A DNA stretch of 64,000 nt from Benincasa hispida (taxonomy: Eukaryota; Streptophyta; Magnoliopsida; Cucurbitales; Cucurbitaceae): positions 20,160,908 through 20,224,907 of the forward strand of contig NC_052357.1 of the NCBI RefSeq assembly GCF_009727055.1, given 5' to 3'. Below the pieces are notes generated by a model, which saw only the letters and a list, made by a program, of their open reading frames with translations, had not been told where the DNA came from and searched no databases. A program made the position numbers and the translations under genes. Positions within the stretch are counted from its first letter, which is position 1; the number at the start of each line of letters is the position of its first letter. Shown piece after piece: positions 58,658 to 64,000 of the stretch.

Positions 58658-59842
58658 ATGGCAACAAAAGGCTTCAACCTCTTTCACACCCTTTTCTTAG
58701 TGCTTGCTTGGCAATCTTGTGGGAAGGTGGGTGCCACTTTCGATGACGTCACGGGTGGCGGAAAGCCCGCTCTCGATCGTCCATTCTCCTTCCGTACCTT
58801 TGGATCACATGGCACGCAAGCACCGGCGGTAGGACCAGTGAGCAGCGTCGGTGGAAAAGTTGTTGCTATTTCTCACCTGTCTCTTATACACATCTAGATG
58901 TGTATAAGAGACAGACTTTCAATGACGTCACAGGTGGCGTAAAGCCCGCTCTCGATCGTCCATTCTCCTTCCGTGCCTTTGGATCACATGGCACGCAAGC
59001 ACCGGCGGTAGCACCAGTGAGCAGCGTCGGTGGAAAAGTTGTTGCTATTTCTCACGGTCATGAAATTAGCACGGCGAAAAGTACCGGTAGTGTTGTTTCT
59101 CAGGGAAGAAAAACTGGTCTGAACGGCAGCGGCAACAGTGGCAGTGTCGTTCCTATTTCTAATGGTCATGAAATTAGCAAGAGTAGTGGTAGTAGTGTTG
59201 TGGTTGCTCATGGTGGCAAACCGGTCTAAACAACAGCGGTAGTGGTATCGTTGCTATTTCTCACGGACACGAAATTAGCAAGAAGGGTAGCGGCAGTGTT
59301 GTTGTTTCTCATGGTGGCAAAACTGGTGTGAACGGAGGCAGTAGTATGGTTGCTGTTTCTAGTGGTCACAAAATTAGAGCGAAGAGTAGTGGCAGTGTTG
59401 TTGTTTCTCATGGTGCCAAAGCTGGTGGCGGCAGCAGCAGTATGGTTGCTGTTTCATACGGTCACGAAATGAGCATGAAGAGTAGTGGCAGTGTTGTTGT
59501 TACTCATAAGGGCAAAACCAGTGTGAACGGCGGCAGCAAGAGTGTCGTTGTGTCGATTGGTCAAGAAACTAGAGTGAAAAGCAGCAGTAGTGCTATTGTT
59601 TCTCATGGTCATGGAGCAGCCATGATTCGTGGTGGTGTTGTTTGATTTCTCATGGAGTCCAAACAAGCAAGAGCAGCAAAAGCAGTTTTGCTTCTCACAG
59701 TGTCTAAACTACAAAGGGATCTCATGATATTCAAACAAGCAGCAGCAGCTACAGTGTTATTGTTCATACTCGTCACCAAACTACAAGCAGCAGCATTAGC
59801 GGTAGTGTTGTTTCTAATGGAGCTTTCAACGCTCAGCATTAA
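58658..59842 (+). pseudogene. Second copy of the tandem-repeat secreted protein gene, broken
   Basis: ATG at 58,658 ([19 protein letters not shown]), stop equivalent at 59,840-59,842; close to the 41,594-42,604 gene throughout. Breaks: an adaptor-containing insertion at 58,877-58,914 with a 141-bp duplication (58,736-58,876 = 58,915-59,055, five differences); a one-base loss near 59,221 giving a stop at 59,227-59,229; a one-base loss near 59,640 giving a stop at 59,643-59,645; and a TAA at 59,705-59,707 where copy one has a sense codon. The first break is artificial and the others may be real. The two halves around the adaptor differ: the right half matches copy one at four of the five variable sites, so reads from two loci or alleles may be mixed. 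The gene points away from copy one (head-to-head). Confidence 0.85.
58877..58914. other. Nextera mate-pair junction adaptor (assembly contaminant)
   Basis: 58,896-58,914 is AGATGTGTATAAGAGACAG, the 19-bp Tn5 mosaic end used in Nextera kits. 58,877-58,895 is its exact reverse complement. Back-to-back mosaic ends are the circularisation junction of Nextera mate-pair libraries. A natural origin is very unlikely, because the match is perfect over 38 bp and sits between duplicated genomic flanks. Confidence 0.97.
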
Positions 59843-61954
59843 CAACCTAAGGCCTACATGTATTTCCTAATTCTAATCACTACTCAGACTTAACTTTTTT
59901 CTTATTTAAATGAAAAGATTTTGGACGCGCACAAAAACTGTCCCCATTCCTTTTTTTATTTATTTGCTTTTTAAATTTACTCTATGTTAACTCATTAGTT
60001 TTTTAAGAAAATTAAAGTGAGGTAAAAATCTTTCAAAATTCTAACTATTATTTTTTTAAAAAAGAAAATGAAACATCGCTCAAAATTAAGTTTGCTCGAT
60101 GATGTGCAATGTCTACCAATTGCCATTAAATAAATCTTGAAATTCAATATTGTAGGGCTATTTTTCTTTGGGAATTTCATAATTACATATCACATATAAA
60201 TTTTAGGCCATTAAGCATCATAATTAGACCATTGAGCAAACTAGATAAATAATACTCCCATAGATGTCCTGGTTTTGGAATGTTATGTTATTTCTCTTCA
60301 TCATGTAGGAAGTTAGGATTTATCTTAGGTTATAAGAGTTTTATCAAACCATAGGAATTAGTTATTAGGGGTTCTATCAGTTAATTGTTGTTTTATCACT
60401 TACCACAATTACTAATTATCGAGGTTTTATCACTTACCCTAGGGACTAGTTTATATGAAGGTTTCATCAACATACCATGGGACTGTTTACAAAGGTTTTA
60501 TCAACATACCATGAGATAATTATGTAGTTAATATGCAATATATTAAATTACCTAACGCACTCATTCATTTTAACTTCTAAAATCATATGACAGATGAAAT
60601 TTTAAATTCTAAAATTTTAGGGGACTAAATTTTAACTTTTAAATGTATTAGGGTTCTATAAATTATTTGCATAGTTTAAATTAAATTTTATGATTCATTG
60701 AACTCGCCATGAGAATATGTAAACTTTTATGACATTCAAATGAAAACCTATGGAAAAGTAAAGTTTTCAAATATTTCATTGAGAACAAAATAAAAAATTT
60801 CAATACAAGAGTGGGAATAATGCTCTCCAATTTTAAGGCAATAAAGGAAAGTACCATAGTAATAACAAAAAAAAAATAGACTAAATTATATAAATAAGTT
60901 TAAACTTTGTTACTTTGTGCCAAAAAATTATCCTTAAGACTTTCAAAATTTTCAAAAATATCTTTAAGCTCTCAAAAAATATTCAAAAATATCCTTATTG
61001 TTAGTTTTGAATGGAAACGGTTAGTGTTTTGTTTAAAAATTACTTTTGAATTTTTAAAAGTCTAAAAATACTCTTAAACTTAAAAAAAACAAAATAAAAC
61101 GAAATATCTTTATTGTTAGTAATATGAGCACAAACGATTAATATTCATTTGAAAAATATTCTAGAACTTTCAAGAGTAGCATTAATACTCTTAATCTTAC
61201 CAAAAAAAATAAATAAATAAAATGCTCCCATCGTTAATATAGTGATCAATTTGTTCAAAGTTTTCTAGAGTTTAAAAAAAAATTTAAACAAATTATATAA
61301 ATATCCTCTTCTTTCGTATAGATGCTCTCATTTTTCTCCCATTTGTCCAATTCTTATGCCAACTTTCTCACAACAAATATAAACCTAAACTTCGAGATAG
61401 AGTATAAAATCAAAAATAAAAACCTCGCAAAATTCCAAAAGCATCAAAATAAACTTACCAAAATATCACGGGTCACGTGGAACAAAAATATCACGTCGCC
61501 AAAAACGAAGGGAAAATTGAAGGGCTTGCCGTGGAGATTTATGGGATCAACTTAGTGAAAAATAGTTGATTGGAAGTTGGGCACACGTGAATAAGAAATC
61601 TGAACATAAAGACGGAAGCTGAATGAGATCAAGAGAGAAGAAGTGAGGGGGGAGAGGTTGGTGTTCTTCATGAAAATGGGGAAACAGAAATGGTTTTTTC
61701 TTTCTTTTATTTTTTTTTCTTTTTATCTCTCTCTTTTTGGGTGGTTCACTTGAAATTTTAAAAAAAAAAAAGAAAAAAAAAAGGAAAAAGTGGAATGGGA
61801 AGCAAAAACTATAAGGGGCCATTTGGTTTTTGGAAAGGTAGATAATCGGAATCTTAGATGTGTTGCGTAATCGACAATTAAAGAACACAAAAAGGAACGT
61901 AAAGTAGGGAAAAATCGACACGCAGATATACGTGGTTCACTAATAGTGTGTTAG
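59843..61954. other. Intergenic, no supported gene; short tandem repeat
   Basis: 59,843-59,960 is the 3' flank shared with the first gene copy. 60,330-60,530 contains four or five imperfect ~35-45-bp units with 'ggttttatcaacataccatg' / 'gttttatcacttacc' words. 60,880-61,260 has repeated 'tttcaaaattttcaaaaata', 'ctcaaaaaatattcaaaaat' type words, a dispersed low-complexity repeat. Frames at 61,322-61,555 (plus) and 61,547-61,921 (minus, over poly-A/T tracts) have no recognisable feature. Confidence 0.45.
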
Positions 61955-62075
61955 CTAAGTCTTAAGACACCTCAAAAGGTGGAGGTTATGAAATGAATCA
62001 CGTGTGCACTAGCAGTAGGGAGTTTAATGTATGCAATGTTGTGTACTCGTCCCGACATATGCTATGCAGATGGAA
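61955..62075 (+). pseudogene. Copia RT/RNase H linker fragment, plus strand
   Basis: Reads a TPQKVEVM-like block, then a stop, then ALAVGSLMYAMLC and RPDICYADGI. It is the conserved segment between RT and RNase H, very similar in kind to 47,518-47,625. It sits head-to-head against the next, minus-strand copia. Confidence 0.7.
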
Positions 62076-62098
62076 TATGTATAGGCTTACCTCTGTCC

Positions 62099-63831
62099 CT
62101 ATTCAGATTGTGGTGAAAAATCAGATGACAAATGAGCATTTACAGCACTAAGAGTATCTATAGGCTTAGTTGATGACATACCAAACCTGGACAATATTTT
62201 CTGAATATATCCTTTGTGTGACAAGAAGAGTTTACTCTTACCTCTGTCCCTATAAATCTCCATACCCAGAATTTTCTGAGCAGCACCCAAATCCTTCATA
62301 TCAAACTCAGCACTGAGAAGATTGTTCAATTTCAGAATATCAAACTTGGACTTTGCAGCTATGAGCATATCATCTACATATAAAAGTAGATAAATCATCG
62401 AACCATCATCAGCTTTTTTATGATATACACAACAATCATACGGACTCCAGTTATAGGCAAGTCCAATCATATAGCTGTCAAAACGTTTGTACCACTGCCT
62501 TGGAGACTGCTTTAACCCATACAAAGATTTCTTCAACTTGCAAACATAATCTTCTTTACCTAGACACTGGAACCCATCTGGTTGGGTCATATAAATCTCT
62601 TCCTCCAACTCTCTATGTAAGAAAGCTGTCTTCACATCTAGTTGTTCAAGTTCCAAATTCTGATGTGCTACTATAGCTAGTAATACCCTGATAGAAGTAT
62701 GTCTGACTACTGATGAGAAGATCTCATTATAATTAACTCTTTCCTTTTGTGTGAACCCTCTAGCAACAACTCGAGCTTTATATTTAATACCTTCTGAAGG
62801 TGATATTCCCTCTTTTTTCTTGAAGACCCATTTACATGTGACAATTTTTCTCTCCTTTGGTCGTTTAACTAATTCCCAAGTCTGATTCTTGTCAAGAGAT
62901 TCCATCTCATCCCCCATAGCAACAAGCCATTTAGCAGACTCACCACATGACACAGCTTCTCTATAGGTGGATGGCTCATGAGGATCCACCTCTTCAGCAA
63001 CCTGCAATGCAAAAGTAACCATATCTTCAAAACCATACCTCAAACGAGGTCCAACACCAACTCTTCTAGTTCTATCACGAGCTATACTCGGTTCATCTAC
63101 TCGTGATCTAGAATTCTCAGGCAAATCAACTTCTGACGTTCTAGGCACATTAATTTCTGGTTGCACATCAGTTTCTGTAGTAACGTGTTGATCTTCTCCA
63201 CTTTGATGTTGTAATTCATTCACAGCTGAAGTGAATTGCATCTCCACCTGTTAATCAACACTACTACTTTCTCCCACATCAGTAGACGTCACAAAAGGCT
63301 TTACAGTTGAGTTAAGCATGGAATTTTCATCAAATATCACAGTCCTACTAAGTATGACTCTATTCTCAGAAGGTGACTAGACTCTATATCCCTTAACTCC
63401 ATCCCCAAAACCCACAAATATACCCTTTTTAGCTCTTGGTTCTAATTTACCCTCATTAACATGATAGTAGAAAGTACAACAAAAAACTTTTAATAAAGAA
63501 TAATCTGCAGGCTTACCAGACCACACCTCGTAAGGTGTTTTACAATCAATAGCTGTGTGAGGTCCACGATTGATAAGATAACATGATGTATTCACTGCTT
63601 CTACCCAAAACTTTCTAGCCAACCCTGCATTAGAGAGCATGCATCTTGCTCTCTCCAATGTCTGATTCATACGTTCTGCAACCCCATTTTGCTGTGGAGT
63701 ATTCCTAACAGTATTGGTACTTTCCACTAGCCTCTCCTTTCACTTTGTTTTACCTACTTTGAACACTTGGACTAGATATCCTCTATCCATATTGATTATC
63801 AATGCCTCACTTTTGGAACTGGGCGTGATAC
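62099..63831 (-). pseudogene. Ty1/copia element H pol (integrase end to RT), three in-frame stops
   Basis: One reading frame runs on the minus strand from about 63,831 to 62,099, broken only by TGA at 63,740-63,742, TAG at 63,377-63,379 and TAA at 63,251-63,253, with no frameshift. Integrase end: TPQQNGVAERMNQTLERARC (Glu of the DDE triad) and CYLINRGPHTAIDCKTPYEV. RT: KWVFKKKEGI, ARVVARGFTQKERVNYNEIF, EQLDVKTAFLHRELEEEIYM, SLYGLKQSPRQWYKRFDSYM and the intact catalytic YVDDMLIAAKS. The RNase H is missing, with the end at 62,099 joining a plus-strand copia fragment. Upstream integrase and gag are cut by a gypsy LTR at 63,842. It is the best preserved coding remnant of a retroelement here, so likely a younger arrival. 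Confidence 0.9.
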
Positions 63832-63841
63832 GGGCACTATG

Positions 63842-64000
63842 TGTCACACCCCGCCCCGAGCCAGCCTCATGAGCCCGAGAAAAGGCGTGAGTGATCGTAG
63901 ATACCATCATTTTGTGATACCTACTGCCCATCTGAACCTCTTTACTCTCATAATACTTTAAGCCAAGATGTAAACAACAACTGTTTGATTAAGCTCATTT
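63842..64000 (+). repeat. Start of an LTR, gypsy type, running off the window
   Basis: TGTCACACCCCGCCCCGAGC is a typical gypsy LTR terminus and begins exactly where copia H coding similarity ends. Orientation is not certain, since the terminus style is similar at both ends. The rest lies beyond the window. Confidence 0.55.

Noticed and set aside
58877..58914. Natural 38-bp palindrome or tiny inverted-repeat transposon
   Set aside because: It is an exact match to two Tn5 mosaic ends as used in mate-pair libraries, with duplicated chimeric flanks.
58900..59229. Separate 109-codon protein starting inside the adaptor
   Set aside because: Its first codons are translated adaptor sequence; the rest is the ordinary repeat protein.
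61547..61921. 124-codon minus-strand frame with Phe and Lys runs
   Set aside because: It lies across poly-A/T tracts and is low-complexity; no conserved start or domain.

Overview
The window looks like TE-dense intergenic DNA of a flowering plant nuclear genome. It is AT-rich, with Ty1/copia and Ty3/gypsy remnants primed by initiator tRNA-Met, CACTA-type DNA transposons, a LINE remnant, and very little host coding sequence. I saw no rRNA, tRNA, CRISPR array or bacterial-type operon. A cucurbit source is only a weak guess, from the general look of the LTR families and the 'gatagtgtctatcag' words near 57.76 kb.

Layout. 0.2-14.8 kb: a Sirevirus-like copia element (A) with paired LTRs, decayed gag-pol, and later insertions (an LTR at 4.2-5.2 kb; LTR family B, a solo LTR with target duplication, and gypsy-type LTR debris at 7.5-13.4 kb). 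16.1-17.3 kb: probable solo LTR. 19.9-25.1 kb: gypsy element (G) that keeps gag-protease but has lost reverse transcriptase, RNase H, integrase and the start of its 3' LTR. 26.6-28.4 kb: solo LTR. 31.1-36.1 kb: minus-strand copia (D) with a solo LTR inside gag. 36.1-41.3 kb: plus-strand copia (E) whose RNase H region is interrupted by a CACTA element, by the LTR and gag of another copia (F), and by a short CACTA-like element. 44.7-50.4 kb: copia B, bounded by a perfect 5-bp target duplication but internally chimeric with a sister element. 50.4-52.9 kb: LTR debris. 53.0-53.8 kb: LINE RNase H remnant. 53.8-58.1 kb: an unclassified element with long inverted arms. 62.0-63.8 kb: the best preserved pol here, a minus-strand copia with three in-frame stops.

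The one convincing host gene is at 41,594-42,604 (minus): a 336-residue protein with an N-terminal signal-like segment and about eight imperfect 27-37-residue Ser/Gly/Val/His-rich repeats. I do not recognise its family. A second copy lies about 16 kb away in inverted, head-to-head orientation (58,658-59,842, plus), with homologous promoter (TATA) and 3' flank. It carries frameshifts and a stop.

This second copy also holds an exact 38-bp Nextera mate-pair junction adaptor (58,877-58,914), flanked by a 141-bp duplication. That segment is therefore a sequencing or assembly artefact and should not be read as biology.
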